The notes: generated from the letters alone by a model not told the origin. Shown: positions 43,620-52,948, counted from the stretch's first letter. The stretch is DNA of 64,000 nt from Alphaproteobacteria bacterium (GCA_030433335.1 JAUILL010000002.1:124001-188000), one strand, 5' to 3'. Program-made: numbers and translations.

Positions 43620-44554
43620 GAGCGAGCCTCCTCTTGGCTTTGCACCAAGCTGACAAAGATTTCTTCAAGCGAGCTTTGGCGCGTGGACAGGTCGTTCATG
43701 CAGAGCCCCGCATCACGCAAATCAGAGAGCAAACGGGTGATGCCAGTGCGAGACGCCCCGGCCTCGTATTCGTAGACCAGTGAATATCCGTCATCGGCGA
43801 ACTCCAGATTGTAGCTCCGCAAGGCCTCTGGAATTTCGCTCACTGGCGTCTCTAGTTCGATCTTCAGAGATTTGCGACCGAGGCGAGACATCAGAGCGTC
43901 CTTTTCCTCGATCAAAGCCAAACGTCCGCCGTTGATCACACCGATCCGGTCTGCCATAGCTTCGGCCTCTTCGATGTAGTGTGTAGTCAGGACGATGCTG
44001 ACACCGCTGGCCTTGAGCTTCGCGACAACCTCCCACATCTCTTTGCGCAGATCGACGTCCACGCCGGCTGTCGGCTCGTCCAAGAACAGGATTCGCGGCT
44101 CATGACTCAGGGCTTTGGCGATCAAAACGCGGCGTTTCATGCCGCCAGACAACTCCACCACACGCGAATCGCGTTTGTCCCACAGCGACAGCTCCTTGAG
44201 GATTCGCTCGATATGGGCATTATCCCGCTTTTTACCAAACAGCCCACGGGTGTAGCGCACAGTGTCCCAAACCCGCGAAAACGGCTCTAGGTGAATTTCC
44301 TGAGGCACCAGTCCCACTAGGCTTCGCGCTTTGCGGAAATCCGTCAGAGCATCATACCCGCCCACAGTGATCTTGCCGCCCGTGGGCATCACCGTTCCGC
44401 AAATACAAGAAATCAGAGTGGTTTTTCCGGCCCCATTCGGACCAAGAAGCGCGAGTATCTCGCCCTCTTTCAGCGTCAGATCGACTCCGTGCAGCGCAGT
44501 AAAGCCGCTGTCGTAAGTCTTCTCGACGCTTTCAAGTGATAGAATATTGGTCAT
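43616..44554 (-). CDS. ABC transporter ATP-binding protein (exporter)
   Basis: A 312-residue ABC ATPase. Walker A is GPNGAGKTT, the signature [17 protein letters not shown], Walker [12 protein letters not shown] and the switch His is in [13 protein letters not shown]-terminal domain of about 80 residues follows, common in ABC-2 exporters. It is the first gene of the pair with the permease and overlaps it by 4 bp. The two would form a heterodimer-of-dimers exporter at the inner membrane. Confidence 0.93.
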   Translation of the reverse strand: MTNILSLESVEKTYDSGFTALHGVDLTLKEGEILALLGPNGAGKTTLISCICGTVMPTGGKITVGGYDALTDFRKARSLVGLVPQEIHLEPFSRVWDTVRYTRGLFGKKRDNAHIERILKELSLWDKRDSRVVELSGGMKRRVLIAKALSHEPRILFLDEPTAGVDVDLRKEMWEVVAKLKASGVSIVLTTHYIEEAEAMADRIGVINGGRLALIEEKDALMSRLGRKSLKIELETPVSEIPEALRSYNLEFADDGYSLVYEYEAGASRTGITRLLSDLRDAGLCMNDLSTRQSSLEEIFVSLVQSQEEARS

Positions 44555-44653
44555 GTCAGGCTCCTTGGCCTCGTATGTAGGCCAATTTCCCGACTGTCAC
44601 TAACAGGAATACCGCAGAGTCGCGCCTGCATGGGCGCACGAACCCTATCCCAT

Positions 44654-44702
44654 AAAAAAGTACGGGCAGGCACCAATGGCGAATGCCGTCAGTTGCCTGC
44701 CC
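44654..44702 (-). terminator. Intrinsic terminator of the DUF1127 gene
   Basis: On the minus strand GGGCAGGCA (44702-44694) pairs with TGCCTGCCC (44672-44664), with an inner GGC/GCC stem in the loop. A run of six T follows (44659-44654) just after GTAC. It lies 40 bp beyond the DUF1127 stop. Confidence 0.85.
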
Positions 44703-44741
44703 TGTATTGTAGCGTACCTTCGGCCGATTGGCCGTTCCGCC

Positions 44742-44969
44742 TTAGACGTAGAAGACGTCGCGGAATACGTACTGAGCGATCTGGTCGCGCTTGATGCCCA
44801 TTGCTTTCAGCTCGGCGTCCGATTTCGCTTCGAGTGCGCGGATCTCACCGATGCGCGAACGGCTGTTGGCGTAGGCTGTGTATGCATGAGCCAGTGCCGA
44901 GAAGAAACGGTCGAAGCGTGCGCGCAGTGCAGGACGTTCAATGTGAAATTCTGTGGTCGAGATTGCCAT
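44742..44969 (-). CDS. DUF1127 domain protein
   Basis: A 75-residue protein beginning MAISTTEFHIERP. The C-terminal half ANSRSRIGEIRALEAKSDAE, then LKAMGIKRDQIAQYVFRD, has the DUF1127 pattern: an Arg-rich start, a Leu/Asp core and the ending GI.R..I. DUF1127 proteins are small, often RNA-related or stress-regulated in alphaproteobacteria, but the role here is not shown. ATG 44969 follows GAGGG; the longer in-frame start is rejected. A strong terminator follows, so it is a single-gene transcript. Confidence 0.88.
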   Translation of the reverse strand: MAISTTEFHIERPALRARFDRFFSALAHAYTAYANSRSRIGEIRALEAKSDAELKAMGIKRDQIAQYVFRDVFYV

Positions 44970-45112
44970 AAGAAAACCCTCTGGTGTTTGGTGTGTGGGT
45001 TTCCCCCCTGCAAACCAAGCTAAGCCATCGAGTAAGTCAGTAACACTTCCATTTCTGCATAGCCGCTTCACGTATGCCGCAATGCAGCGTTAACGCCGAA
45101 ACTCCGGAAACG

Positions 45113-45141
45113 GAAAACGCCACCCCACAGAGGGATGGCGT
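45113..45141 (-). terminator. Terminator of the Ala/Lys/Pro-rich protein gene
   Basis: On the minus strand ACGCCATCCC (45141-45132) pairs with GGGGTGGCGT (45126-45117) with one G-U pair and a 5-nt loop, then TTTTCC follows. It lies 26 bp beyond the stop of the gene at 45167-45808. Confidence 0.75.
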
Positions 45142-45166
45142 GAACATATCAATTATCTGAAAGATA

Positions 45167-45808
45167 TCAGTTTTTCGCCGATCCGGGCATCGCGGGCGGC
45201 GCAGACGGTGCGCGCGGTTTTGCGGGTGCAGCCGGTGCAGGCTTGGCAGCTGCCGCTGCCGGAGCAGGCTTCGGCGCTGCGGCTTTCGCTGGTTCTGCTG
45301 CTTTTGCAGGCGCTGCGGGCGTCGCTTCTTTGGCCGGAGCGGGGGCAGGCTTTGCCTCGGCTTTGGGCGCGGGTGCAGGCTTCGCGACAGGTTCTGCTGC
45401 TTTCGGAGCAGGTGCTTTCGCGACCTCTGCCTTCGGTGCCGCCTTGACTGCAGCAGGCTTGGGCGCCTCTGCTTTGACTTCGGGCTTCGGAGCCTCTTTC
45501 ACCGGCGCGGCCTTGGCGGGTGCGGCGGCTTTGGGTGCTGCCTTTTTCCGGGCCGGAGCGCGTGTCGAACGCGGCTTGGGTGCGGCTTTCGGGGCAACTG
45601 CGGGTTTCTCTGCGGGTGCAGCAACGACTTCCAGCTTAGCGGCGGGCGCTTCTTCGCTCTTGAGCTTGAGGTTCAAGGCCGAGAAGGGCGACCACACCAT
45701 CATCATGCGATAGGAGCAGTTGAACATCTCTTGTTGCATCCGCAGGCCTTTGGCCCAGTAGGCCATCGACGCGGCAGTCATTTCAGCGGGGGTCGTAATC
45801 GTCAGCAT
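45167..45808 (-). CDS. Ala/Lys/Pro-rich low-complexity protein
   Basis: A 213-residue protein with a short ordered head (MLTITTPAEMTAASMAYWAK and a Met/Trp-rich stretch to about residue 45) followed by about 150 residues of AKPA/PAPK low complexity, as in eukaryotic-like histone H1 tails. It has repeated short units such as KAAPK and AAPAK. The head has no similarity I can name; the tail could bind DNA or PHB granules. It is neighbour to DUF1127 and has its own terminator. ATG 45808 was chosen over a longer frame. The repeat composition is unlike other genes here. Confidence 0.75.
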   Translation of the reverse strand: MLTITTPAEMTAASMAYWAKGLRMQQEMFNCSYRMMMVWSPFSALNLKLKSEEAPAAKLEVVAAPAEKPAVAPKAAPKPRSTRAPARKKAAPKAAAPAKAAPVKEAPKPEVKAEAPKPAAVKAAPKAEVAKAPAPKAAEPVAKPAPAPKAEAKPAPAPAKEATPAAPAKAAEPAKAAAPKPAPAAAAAKPAPAAPAKPRAPSAPPAMPGSAKN

Positions 45809-46238
45809 CTGCAAATTCCTTTGCGATCGGTGTGTTATCCACTCTCCCGTGGCTGTCATACCAAACCCGGCACCAACGCCGCGCTCTGGTGAGAGACTGG
45901 TGTCACACGGCGCCGCCTGTCACGGAACCCACGTGACACAGCATTTGAGCCCCTTGTCGCCCCCTGCTCGGTATGCTGATCGCAAAACAAGCGGCAGAGC
46001 CTGTGCTTCAAGTGGCAAACTCACAGACAGTCACTTCTTGACCAAAGTCAGAGTGCGTTTTTCTGCGCCTGCATTCAAGTGTCGTTTCGCAACTGCAGCA
46101 TAAATTGACCAAATTGCCGCGCATCTGCTCAAAAGATCAAAAGCAAAGTTGGGATTGATGGTTTGCGCCGACAACAAACTGCATTTCGTTGCGCGTCTCA
46201 GCATCGATTGAAGCTGGATATGATACTGGAAGGAAAGT
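45809..46238. other. 430-bp non-coding stretch upstream of the Ala/Lys/Pro-rich gene
   Basis: It lies between the low-complexity gene start and the tRNA-Arg 3' end and presumably holds that gene's promoter. GTGTCAC (45900-45906) and GTGACAC (45933-45939) form an inverted repeat, and TTATCCACT near 45834 resembles a DnaA box with one mismatch. The plus-strand frame across it has no ribosome site and is not a gene. Confidence 0.55.
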
Positions 46239-46314
46239 GGCGCACCGGGGAGGATTCGAACCCCCGACCCCCTGATTCGTAGTCAGATACTCTATCCAGC
46301 TGAGCTACCGGTGC
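46239..46314 (-). tRNA. tRNA-Arg (anticodon ACG)
   Basis: Read on the minus strand, it starts GCACCGGTAGCTCAGCTGG, continues through the anticodon stem with loop CTACGAA giving anticodon ACG, has a T-arm with TCGAAT and closes with CCGGTGC, discriminator G and encoded CCA. The acceptor stem pairs perfectly over 7 bp. The ACG anticodon would be edited to ICG by TadA. Its ends may be off by one base. It lies between the low-complexity gene and the sensor kinase. Confidence 0.93.
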
Positions 46315-46371
46315 GTCGTGGGGGCCTTCTACGGTTATCGACTGGGGGCCGCAAGAGCAAAAAACAAAAAA

Positions 46372-47763
46372 CTAGAAATTAATTTCAGCGTCCCCTTTGG
46401 GCAGGCAAATTTCAAAGGCCGTTCCCCCTTCGTAATCGCCTTCCAAGCGCAGTTGCCCGCCGTGCCCGCGGATAAGTTCTTGAGATATTGTCAGACCTAG
46501 GCCAGTTCCGCCCCGCTTGCCGCTGGTCGCAAAAGGCTGGAACAGGTGCTCTCGGGCTTTGGCTGGCAAGCCTGGCCCTGTGTCGCGCACATAGATACGC
46601 CAGAAAGAATCGTCCTCTTCAGCCGACAAACAAATCTCTCCGGGTTTTCCAGAGCTCGCGATTGCCTGACGCGCATTTCGCACAAGGTTCGAAAGCACCC
46701 TGTGCAATTGCTCACTGTCCGCACGGATTACCAGCCCCGCTACGATATCGGCCGAAAGACTAATATCCGCTTCTCCGATCGCGAGTCGCTCACTCTCGAG
46801 CACATCATTCGCAAGATCAGCAAGCGAAAACCGTGTGAGGCTCGGCGGCGGTTCTTGGGCCTTGCCAAAGGCGAGTGTGCTCTCGGTCAAGGTGACAGCT
46901 CGCGTGATCGATCGGACCAGCTTTGGCGCCATACGCGCGACCGTGGGATCAGCACTCGTCTCCAAGCGATCTGCGAACAATTGTGCGCTGGTCAGAATAT
47001 TCCGCAGATCGTGGCTGACCCGCGCGACCGCACCACCAAGTTGTGCAAGGCGTTCCTTTTGGCGCAGAGCGGCGGTCAGTTCGGTTTCCAACGACTTCAG
47101 GGCCTCTTCCGCTTCGCGCAGTTCGGTAATGCCATTCGAAGGGGTGATAATCCGGCGCGCATCTTCTGGGGCTTCGGCGTAGCGGGCCATCTGCCGCACC
47201 ACGCTTCGAATCGGCGAAACGATCACCTTCCGAACGGCAAAGAACAAGAGTGCTGCCGCGATCAGCGAAATCGCCAAGGACAGCCATAGAATCCGAATCC
47301 CGTAGTCCAACAATGCGGTTCGAAGCGGCGCAGACGGCAATGTCACCTCGATCAGCATTCCGGCATCCTGCGTGGGATAGCCAATGACCCGCAGCACCGA
47401 ATCCTGCGGGTTCCACAGCGCGACCATCGCGTCGCGGATCAACTCCCATGGGGGCGTGTCCCGCAAATCATAGGTGGCCGCAACGGGCGATGGGATGGGA
47501 GAGGACAACACAAGTTGCCGCGCCTCGTTCCGACGCAGCACCACGTTATAGACACCTGCGTTCAGCAGCAGTTCTTCTTCGAGATCGCGATCCACAACCC
47601 CGTTCGCCAGCAAAGCCAACGACGCCAACTGCGCCCGTTCGATCCGCGCGAGCAAAAAATCCTCTCGGTAGCGGGCAATCGACGGTACGAAGATCAGGAT
47701 TTCTGCGAGCATCACGAATATCATCGTGAGGATCAGGAAGCGCCCTGACAGCGACTTGAACAT
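46372..47763 (-). CDS. Membrane sensor histidine kinase
   Basis: A 463-residue sensor kinase. TM1 is at about 7-29 and TM2 at about 160-182 (IRILWLSLAISLIAAALLFF), enclosing a periplasmic domain of about 130 residues. A HAMP-like region follows, then the dimerisation helix with the phosphorylated His in VSHDLRNILTSAQ. The ATPase domain has the N box NLVRNARQAI, DTGPGLP and GGTGLGLTIS. No response-regulator gene is adjacent, so it is an orphan here. It lies downstream of the flavoprotein gene by 18 bp on the same strand, which could put it in that operon. Confidence 0.9.
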   Translation of the reverse strand: MFKSLSGRFLILTMIFVMLAEILIFVPSIARYREDFLLARIERAQLASLALLANGVVDRDLEEELLLNAGVYNVVLRRNEARQLVLSSPIPSPVAATYDLRDTPPWELIRDAMVALWNPQDSVLRVIGYPTQDAGMLIEVTLPSAPLRTALLDYGIRILWLSLAISLIAAALLFFAVRKVIVSPIRSVVRQMARYAEAPEDARRIITPSNGITELREAEEALKSLETELTAALRQKERLAQLGGAVARVSHDLRNILTSAQLFADRLETSADPTVARMAPKLVRSITRAVTLTESTLAFGKAQEPPPSLTRFSLADLANDVLESERLAIGEADISLSADIVAGLVIRADSEQLHRVLSNLVRNARQAIASSGKPGEICLSAEEDDSFWRIYVRDTGPGLPAKAREHLFQPFATSGKRGGTGLGLTISQELIRGHGGQLRLEGDYEGGTAFEICLPKGDAEINF

Positions 47764-47781
47764 CTCAATCCCTCGGCTGGT

Positions 47782-49200
47782 TCAGGGCAGCAGCGACTGC
47801 ACCGCCTGAACCAAGTATTTCACTATTTTGTTATCAAACAAGCGCGGAGCGTAATAGTTCCCTGCCGCGCGCTTACTTATCTCGCCCAATGTTGGATATG
47901 GCGAGACCATACTTGCGAGATGGGACATCTTGAGCCCGTTTGCCAAGACCATAGCCCATAAGTTTATGATCTCGCCCGCGTCGGGGCCAACGATTGTGGC
48001 GCCGATCGGCTTACCTTTGAGAACCATAACTTTGATCCAGCCCTCAGTTCGGCCGGTAGCAATCGCACGGTCATTCCCGTCGTAGTCGAATCGAACGACC
48101 TCTAGGCTTTCCCCATGCGCGTGCCTTGCCTCATCCTCGGTCAAACCGATCTGCGCGAGTTCCGGCGCGGTGTATGTGGCGCGCGGGATGTGAGAGGTCT
48201 TGGCCTTTGTAGGCAAGGACAGCAAGGCAGACCGAATGATGAGGCCAGCATGATAGCCTGCAACGTGGGTGAACTGCATTCCTCCAGCAACGTCTCCGAT
48301 GGCATAGACCTTGCGGTTCGTGGTGCGAAGCCCATCGTCCACCGAAATTCCTGCGGGGGTGAAATCGATGCCAGCTTTGTGCAGGTCCAGCGTCTCGATA
48401 TTTGGTTGCCGCCCCGCTGCAATCAGCAGGTGCGTCCCCTCCACCCGATGATCTGTGTTCGTCTCGACCACAATGGCACCAGTCGCGCCCGTGATCCGCG
48501 TGGCAGAGGTATATTCCTGCAGATCGACTCCCTCTTGTCGCAGCGCCTCGGCCACGAGCGCACTGGCATCGCGATCCTCTTTGGCCAGAACAGCGCCAGC
48601 CTCTAGCACAGTGACCTTGCACCCCAACCGGACATGCGCCTGCGCCATCTCGAGCCCAATCGGTCCGCCTCCAATGATAATCAGATGCTCTGGCTTTTCC
48701 TGCAGATCGAACAAGGTCTCATTGGTCAGATAAGATTGATCCTCGAGGCCCGGAATATGAGGGACAAACGGGCGTGACCCCGTTGCGAGGACAATCCTAC
48801 GCGCCTCGATTTCGGTGTCCCCTGCGATCATCCGGTTCGCGGCCACAAAGCGCCCTTCTTCGCGGATCACTGTCACACCAAGCTTCTCGAAACGCTCCTG
48901 ACTGTCATGGGGCGCGATCGTGGCGATCACCTCGGCAACCCGTCGTTTCACCGCGGAATAATCCACATCCGGCACAACAGGCGAGATCCCGAAGGCCTCC
49001 GCTGTTGCCATTTGATGCGCACGGGCTGCACTCGCGATCAGGGCTTTGGACGGCACGCACCCATAATTCAGGCAGTCGCCGCCCATCTTTCCACGCTCTA
49101 GTAGAACGACTTTTGCACCCATCTGTACCGCGCCCGCGGCGACAGACAGCCCACCAGAGCCGGCCCCAACCACAAGGAGGTCTGTTTTGATGTACTTCAT
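47782..49200 (-). CDS. Flavoprotein disulfide reductase, mercuric-reductase-like without C-terminal Cys pair
   Basis: A 472-residue pyridine-nucleotide disulfide oxidoreductase. FAD binding is LLVVGAGSGGLSVAAGA, the redox disulfide is C43/C48 in GGDCLNYGCVPSKAL, the NAD(P) motif is IIGGGPIGLEMAQAH and the second FAD motif VYAIGDVAGG. At the C-terminus the base of lipoamide dehydrogenases (HPT) is replaced by Tyr (SPYPTLGEISKR), and it lacks the CC pair of mercuric reductases. It is followed by the kinase gene and preceded by the TVP38 gene 4 bp away. These pairs are common, and its substrate is unknown. Confidence 0.88.
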   Translation of the reverse strand: MKYIKTDLLVVGAGSGGLSVAAGAVQMGAKVVLLERGKMGGDCLNYGCVPSKALIASAARAHQMATAEAFGISPVVPDVDYSAVKRRVAEVIATIAPHDSQERFEKLGVTVIREEGRFVAANRMIAGDTEIEARRIVLATGSRPFVPHIPGLEDQSYLTNETLFDLQEKPEHLIIIGGGPIGLEMAQAHVRLGCKVTVLEAGAVLAKEDRDASALVAEALRQEGVDLQEYTSATRITGATGAIVVETNTDHRVEGTHLLIAAGRQPNIETLDLHKAGIDFTPAGISVDDGLRTTNRKVYAIGDVAGGMQFTHVAGYHAGLIIRSALLSLPTKAKTSHIPRATYTAPELAQIGLTEDEARHAHGESLEVVRFDYDGNDRAIATGRTEGWIKVMVLKGKPIGATIVGPDAGEIINLWAMVLANGLKMSHLASMVSPYPTLGEISKRAAGNYYAPRLFDNKIVKYLVQAVQSLLP

Positions 49201-49204
49201 GTCT

Positions 49205-49939
49205 TCAGACCTCTGACTTTTTGCGAATTGCTCTGACGACCGCAGGCAAAGCTGCCAACGCGGCCAACCCAAGAAGCGGAAGCAAGATCTCCGGCGAAAA
49301 AATAATGCCGAGGTCTGGCGTCTCTCCGCGTTCGAAGATCGCGCCAAGACCCGCGCCAACCGAGGTATAAACTAGGGCCGCCGGAATAATTCCCAAGAAA
49401 GTCGTGACAACAAAAGGAATGAAACCGACCCCAACCAAGGCGGGCACCAGATTCGCGACAAAGAATGGCACCACAGGAATCAAGCGGATCAGGAACAGCA
49501 TCTCCCACTGATTTGCGTCGATCCCCTCTTTGATTTTCCGGATTCGCCCTTCGCTGGTCTGCATTTTCTCGGCCAGTCGATCCCCGAGCCCCCATCGCGC
49601 CGCCATGAACAACAGAACCGCGCCGATCGTCGCGCCGCTCACGTTGAACAGCACTCCGGGAAACGTGGAAAACAGGAACCCGCCCGTCAGAGTGGCAATC
49701 GTCGCCCCGGGCAAAGAGAAGGCCACCATCACCGCGTAAGCCAGCACGAACCCTGCCGCGACCCAACCGTAATGGGCATCGCGCAAGGCCAAAAGACGCT
49801 CTCTGTTTTCGGCGAGTGTTTGAAAATCCAGAACATCTCTGAGAAAGAACGCCCCGATTACACCGCCGATCACAAGCAAGAGCAAAGGCGCTTGGCGCTG
49901 CGCCGTGCCCCAAAAGGGCTTGGACCGTGTCGATGTCAT
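49205..49939 (-). CDS. TVP38/TMEM64-family membrane protein (VTT domain)
   Basis: A 244-residue inner-membrane protein of the VTT/SNARE-associated (DedA-like) superfamily. Hydrophobic segments lie at about 16-34, 60-80, 85-110, 140-165, 170-190 and 215-232. Family marks are FSLPGATIATLTGGFLFS, GVLFNVSGATIGAVLLFMAA and the re-entrant LIRLIPVVPFFVANLVPA. These proteins may be lipid scramblases or transporters. Its stop lies 4 bp before the flavoprotein start; such pairs are often fused in other bacteria, which supports a joint function. I begin at MTSTRSKPFW. Confidence 0.88.
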   Translation of the reverse strand: MTSTRSKPFWGTAQRQAPLLLLVIGGVIGAFFLRDVLDFQTLAENRERLLALRDAHYGWVAAGFVLAYAVMVAFSLPGATIATLTGGFLFSTFPGVLFNVSGATIGAVLLFMAARWGLGDRLAEKMQTSEGRIRKIKEGIDANQWEMLFLIRLIPVVPFFVANLVPALVGVGFIPFVVTTFLGIIPAALVYTSVGAGLGAIFERGETPDLGIIFSPEILLPLLGLAALAALPAVVRAIRKKSEV

Positions 49940-50117
49940 TGCAGAGGCGTCCTTGCAGAGTCGTTGCGTTGCGCCCAAGATGCCGGAGATACGGATCGGC
50001 GGATAGAGACCTCACGTGTGCTTGAACCAAGGTGAAGGGATCTGCCCCGTTTCAAACGGGCCGATAGAAAATTGAAACATTTTCGTGCGAGAGGCCCCAA
50101 AACCATCGAGAACTGGT

Positions 50118-50146
50118 TTGACTTATTTCAGCTTCGCCCCTAAAGG
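50118..50146 (+). promoter_or_regulatory. Candidate sigma-70 promoter of rpmH-rnpA
   Basis: TTGACT (50118-50123) and, after a 17-bp spacer, TAAAGG (50141-50146). The -35 fits well and the -10 poorly. It lies 67 bp before rpmH. A GCCCCGT/ACGGGC inverted repeat lies further upstream at about 50045-50061. The rest of the 273-bp gap between the TVP38 gene and rpmH holds no gene. Confidence 0.4.
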
Positions 50147-50212
50147 ACGGGTTCGAATGTAACGGCAGGGCGAATCTGCAAGCCTCGCCGCCATTAGGAC
50201 GGAGACGTTGCG

Positions 50213-50347
50213 ATGAAACGCACTTACCAACCCTCGAACCTGGTTCGCAAGCGCCGCCACGGGTTCCGCGCTCGTATGGCGACCAAAGCAGGCCGCAAGA
50301 TCCTGAACGCCCGCCGTGCGCGTGGCCGGAAGAGCCTTAGCGCCTAA
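50213..50347 (+). CDS. rpmH: 50S ribosomal protein L34
   Basis: A 44-residue basic protein, [20 protein letters not shown] and so on to RKSLSA, which is the canonical L34. It binds 23S rRNA in the large subunit. ATG 50213 follows a GGAG site. rnpA starts 14 bp after the stop, so it heads the rpmH-rnpA-yidD cluster. Confidence 0.98.
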
Positions 50348-50361
50348 TCCGGGTCAGAGTT

Positions 50362-50796
50362 ATGACTGATCGGGCACCGTCATCGCCCGCGCCGGCACCT
50401 ACACAGGCTCCGGCTCGGGACGAGGCGGTGCCCTTTCGCATGGAAAATCTGAAAAATCGTTCGGACTTCCTGCGAGCTGCGCGCGCGAACAAGCAAGGTA
50501 CTGCCGGCTTGATGCTACAGGCACGCGAACGCCGCGCGGAAGAATGCGATCAGGATCTGATCCGCATCGGCTTTACCTGTTCCAAGAAGATCGGCAATGC
50601 CGTCGCCCGCAACCGCGCCAAGCGCCGGATGCGCGAGATTGCCCGCGAATTGGTGCCCCAAATGGGCCGCGCCGGTTGGGATTACGTGTTGATCGGCCGC
50701 CCCGGCGCGACCATTAATCGGGATTTCGAGGACCTGCGCGGCGACCTGCGCTACGCTCTGCGCAAAGTCCACAACCCGAAGCCACCTCAGAAATGA
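50362..50796 (+). CDS. rnpA: Ribonuclease P protein component
   Basis: The protein subunit of RNase P, which cuts 5' leaders from pre-tRNAs with the RNA subunit. The 144-residue reading has the core [38 protein letters not shown] and [12 protein letters not shown], matching the RNR-type basic helix. A Pro/Ala-rich N-terminal extension of 26 residues is unusual; an internal ATG at 50440 ([10 protein letters not shown]) would give the standard length. It overlaps yidD by 4 bp. Confidence 0.93.
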   Translation: MTDRAPSSPAPAPTQAPARDEAVPFRMENLKNRSDFLRAARANKQGTAGLMLQARERRAEECDQDLIRIGFTCSKKIGNAVARNRAKRRMREIARELVPQMGRAGWDYVLIGRPGATINRDFEDLRGDLRYALRKVHNPKPPQK

Positions 50797-51032
50797 GCCC
50801 CCTCGCCCATATCGTTGCGCTACCAGTGCGCCTGTATCGCCTGACCCTGTCGCCGTGGATCGGCACAAGCTGCCGGTTCCAGCCCACATGCTCTGTATAT
50901 TCGCTAGAGGCGCTGGAAAAGCACGGCGCGATCAAGGGCACCTATCTGACCATCCATCGCATCATCCGGTGCAACCCTTGGGGCGGATCGGGCTATGACC
51001 CCGTCCCGCCCTGCAAGCACGACCACCATTAG
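50793..51032 (+). CDS. yidD: Membrane protein insertion efficiency factor YidD
   Basis: A 79-residue protein with an amphipathic N-terminus and the family pattern [20 protein letters not shown] and [19 protein letters not shown], including the conserved cysteines. It helps YidC-dependent insertion of inner-membrane proteins. Its start overlaps rnpA by 4 bp. Its stop TAG overlaps the TAA of the convergent hydrolase gene in the tetramer TTAG. yidC lies 2 kb further on, interrupted by the hydrolase and ttcA. Confidence 0.94.
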   Translation: MSPLAHIVALPVRLYRLTLSPWIGTSCRFQPTCSVYSLEALEKHGAIKGTYLTIHRIIRCNPWGGSGYDPVPPCKHDHH

Positions 51033-52009
51033 CCAACCAGCGCCAGCCGGTTCGCCAAGCTCGCAGGCACCAGCTGCCGCGTCGCCAGTGTGGCTCTGTC
51101 GCTAATTCCCAGAATAGTCTCGTAGGCATCTCGCATGAAAACGGGGTCATGGTAGTACCATGTGTGTTGGCCGAACTCGATATCAGCGTAGAGACCACGA
51201 TTGGCGTCGAAATACGTGCCGCAATCCACATTCACCGCCATGTCGGGTGCCGTTTCCGGCAGCCCCACACGCCCTGCGCGCGCAGCCACTCCGATCCGCT
51301 TGATGTTCGACAGGGACAACACCGAATCATGGGGGTTGTTGTAGTTCGTCAGACGCGTGCAGTGCCGATAGAGCGAGCTGCTTTTGCCTGACACAGCGCA
51401 CATTCCTGCCGCAGACACATCCGCCGACATGAGCAAGACTTGGCTCACGTTCCACGCATGCCCCGCGACGTAGCGGCGGTCATCCGCATCGTCAAAAGCC
51501 TCCCGCACCACGTAGGCCCCCATCGAATGCGCCGCGATGTGCAGGTTGATCGGACAGTCCGGTGTCTGACGCGCCGCAAAGCCTGTGATCCCCGAATCCA
51601 CCAGCCGGATCGCGGTAATTTTGGCATCCGTGCGATCCTCCAGATAGTTCAGCGCCTTGTCCGCCGAGGGCCAATCGTAACTGACCACGACACCTTCAAA
51701 CCCTTGATCCCGCAAGCCTTTGGCCAAGAGCTGATGCCGCCTCAGCATCTTTTTGGTCGAGACGTTGAAGCCGTGGACATGCACCACGATGTCCCCGCGA
51801 TTGGGCTGGCCTTCGGGCACGTGATCCAGCTTGGACTCATGCAAAACACGCCGCGCCCAACTGTCTGGCATCTTTTTGACCGCACCACCAATGCGGTGTT
51901 CGGGACTGATATCGTCGGCCTCTGGCGGTACCATCAAGAAGCTGTTCTGACCGGGTTCGGGCTGAAATGTCCCGTTACGAATGCGACGGACTGTAAAAAT
52001 GTAATCCAT
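51029..52009 (-). CDS. Alpha/beta hydrolase of the DUF900 type
   Basis: A 326-residue predicted hydrolase. The fold has the oxyanion strand [23 protein letters not shown] and the nucleophile elbow AAHSMGAYV, with later Asp and His candidates in [10 protein letters not shown] and [15 protein letters not shown]900 hydrolases have no settled substrate. There is no signal peptide. The ATG at 52009 follows GAGGG. A longer frame upstream is rejected because it runs through ttcA. It is divergent from ttcA and converges on yidD, interrupting the usual yidD-yidC neighbourhood. Confidence 0.85.
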   Translation of the reverse strand: MDYIFTVRRIRNGTFQPEPGQNSFLMVPPEADDISPEHRIGGAVKKMPDSWARRVLHESKLDHVPEGQPNRGDIVVHVHGFNVSTKKMLRRHQLLAKGLRDQGFEGVVVSYDWPSADKALNYLEDRTDAKITAIRLVDSGITGFAARQTPDCPINLHIAAHSMGAYVVREAFDDADDRRYVAGHAWNVSQVLLMSADVSAAGMCAVSGKSSSLYRHCTRLTNYNNPHDSVLSLSNIKRIGVAARAGRVGLPETAPDMAVNVDCGTYFDANRGLYADIEFGQHTWYYHDPVFMRDAYETILGISDRATLATRQLVPASLANRLALVG

Positions 52010-52084
52010 GTTCCCTCTCAAATGCAAAAGGAGGCAACAGCAAAAGGCTTTTCCTATCCAGTCGGGTTTGGCATACCCCGCGCC

Positions 52085-52948
52085 ATGCTTGATGAACATG
52101 ACGAGATTCACCCGCTCTTTGCGGGGGCCCCTTCGGGGACAGAGTTCAAGAAACTCCGCAAACGCATCGTGCGCCAGACGCGCGAGGCGATCGAACAGTT
52201 CGGTATGATCGAACGTGGCGCCCGTTGGCTCGTCTGCCTGTCGGGTGGCAAGGACAGCTACACTCTGCTGGCCGTTCTGCACGAACTCCAGTGGCGCGGG
52301 CTGCTGCCTGTCGAAATCCTAGCCTGCAACCTCGATCAGGGTCAGCCCGGCTTTCCGGCGACGGTCCTGCCCGAGTTTCTGGAAAAGATGAAGGTGCCGC
52401 ACCGGATCGAATATCAGGACACTTATAGTGTCGTGATGGACAAGGTTCCGCAGGGCCGCACCTACTGCGCGCTGTGCTCGCGCCTGCGCCGCGGCAACCT
52501 TTATCGGATTGCCCGCGAAGAAGGGTGCAGCGCTGTCGTGCTGGGGCATCATCGCGACGATATCCTGGAAACCTTTATGATGAACCTGTTTCATGGCGGG
52601 CGCCTCGCGACCATGCCGCCGAAACTGGTGAACGAAGAAGGGGATCTGTTTGTCTATCGCCCGCTGGCCTTTGTGGCCGAGGAAGATTGTGACAAGTTCG
52701 CCCGCGCGATGAACTATCCGATCATTCCATGCGACCTCTGCGGCTCGCAGGACGGGCTCCAGCGCCAGCAGGTGAAACAGATCCTTGATGGATGGGAAAA
52801 GAACAGCCCCGGCCGCCGCCAGGTCATGTTCCGTGCCCTTATGAATGCCCGCCCCAGCCATCTGCTGGACGCGGGGCTCTTTGATTTTGCCGGATTGGAG
52901 CGTGGACAGCGCCCCGATGATACCGACGGATTCCCCAAATTGCGCTGA
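52085..52948 (+). CDS. ttcA: tRNA 2-thiocytidine(32) synthetase TtcA
   Basis: It thiolates C32 of some tRNAs using an Fe-S cluster. The 287-residue protein has the PP-loop [10 protein letters not shown], the cluster motif [11 protein letters not shown] and the later CDLCGSQ. It starts near [16 protein letters not shown]. The strong AGGAGG (52028-52033) is too far from ATG 52085 and has no start codon at proper spacing, so an ATG at 52022 in the same frame is possible. It is upstream of yidC by 103 bp. Confidence 0.94.
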   Translation: MLDEHDEIHPLFAGAPSGTEFKKLRKRIVRQTREAIEQFGMIERGARWLVCLSGGKDSYTLLAVLHELQWRGLLPVEILACNLDQGQPGFPATVLPEFLEKMKVPHRIEYQDTYSVVMDKVPQGRTYCALCSRLRRGNLYRIAREEGCSAVVLGHHRDDILETFMMNLFHGGRLATMPPKLVNEEGDLFVYRPLAFVAEEDCDKFARAMNYPIIPCDLCGSQDGLQRQQVKQILDGWEKNSPGRRQVMFRALMNARPSHLLDAGLFDFAGLERGQRPDDTDGFPKLR

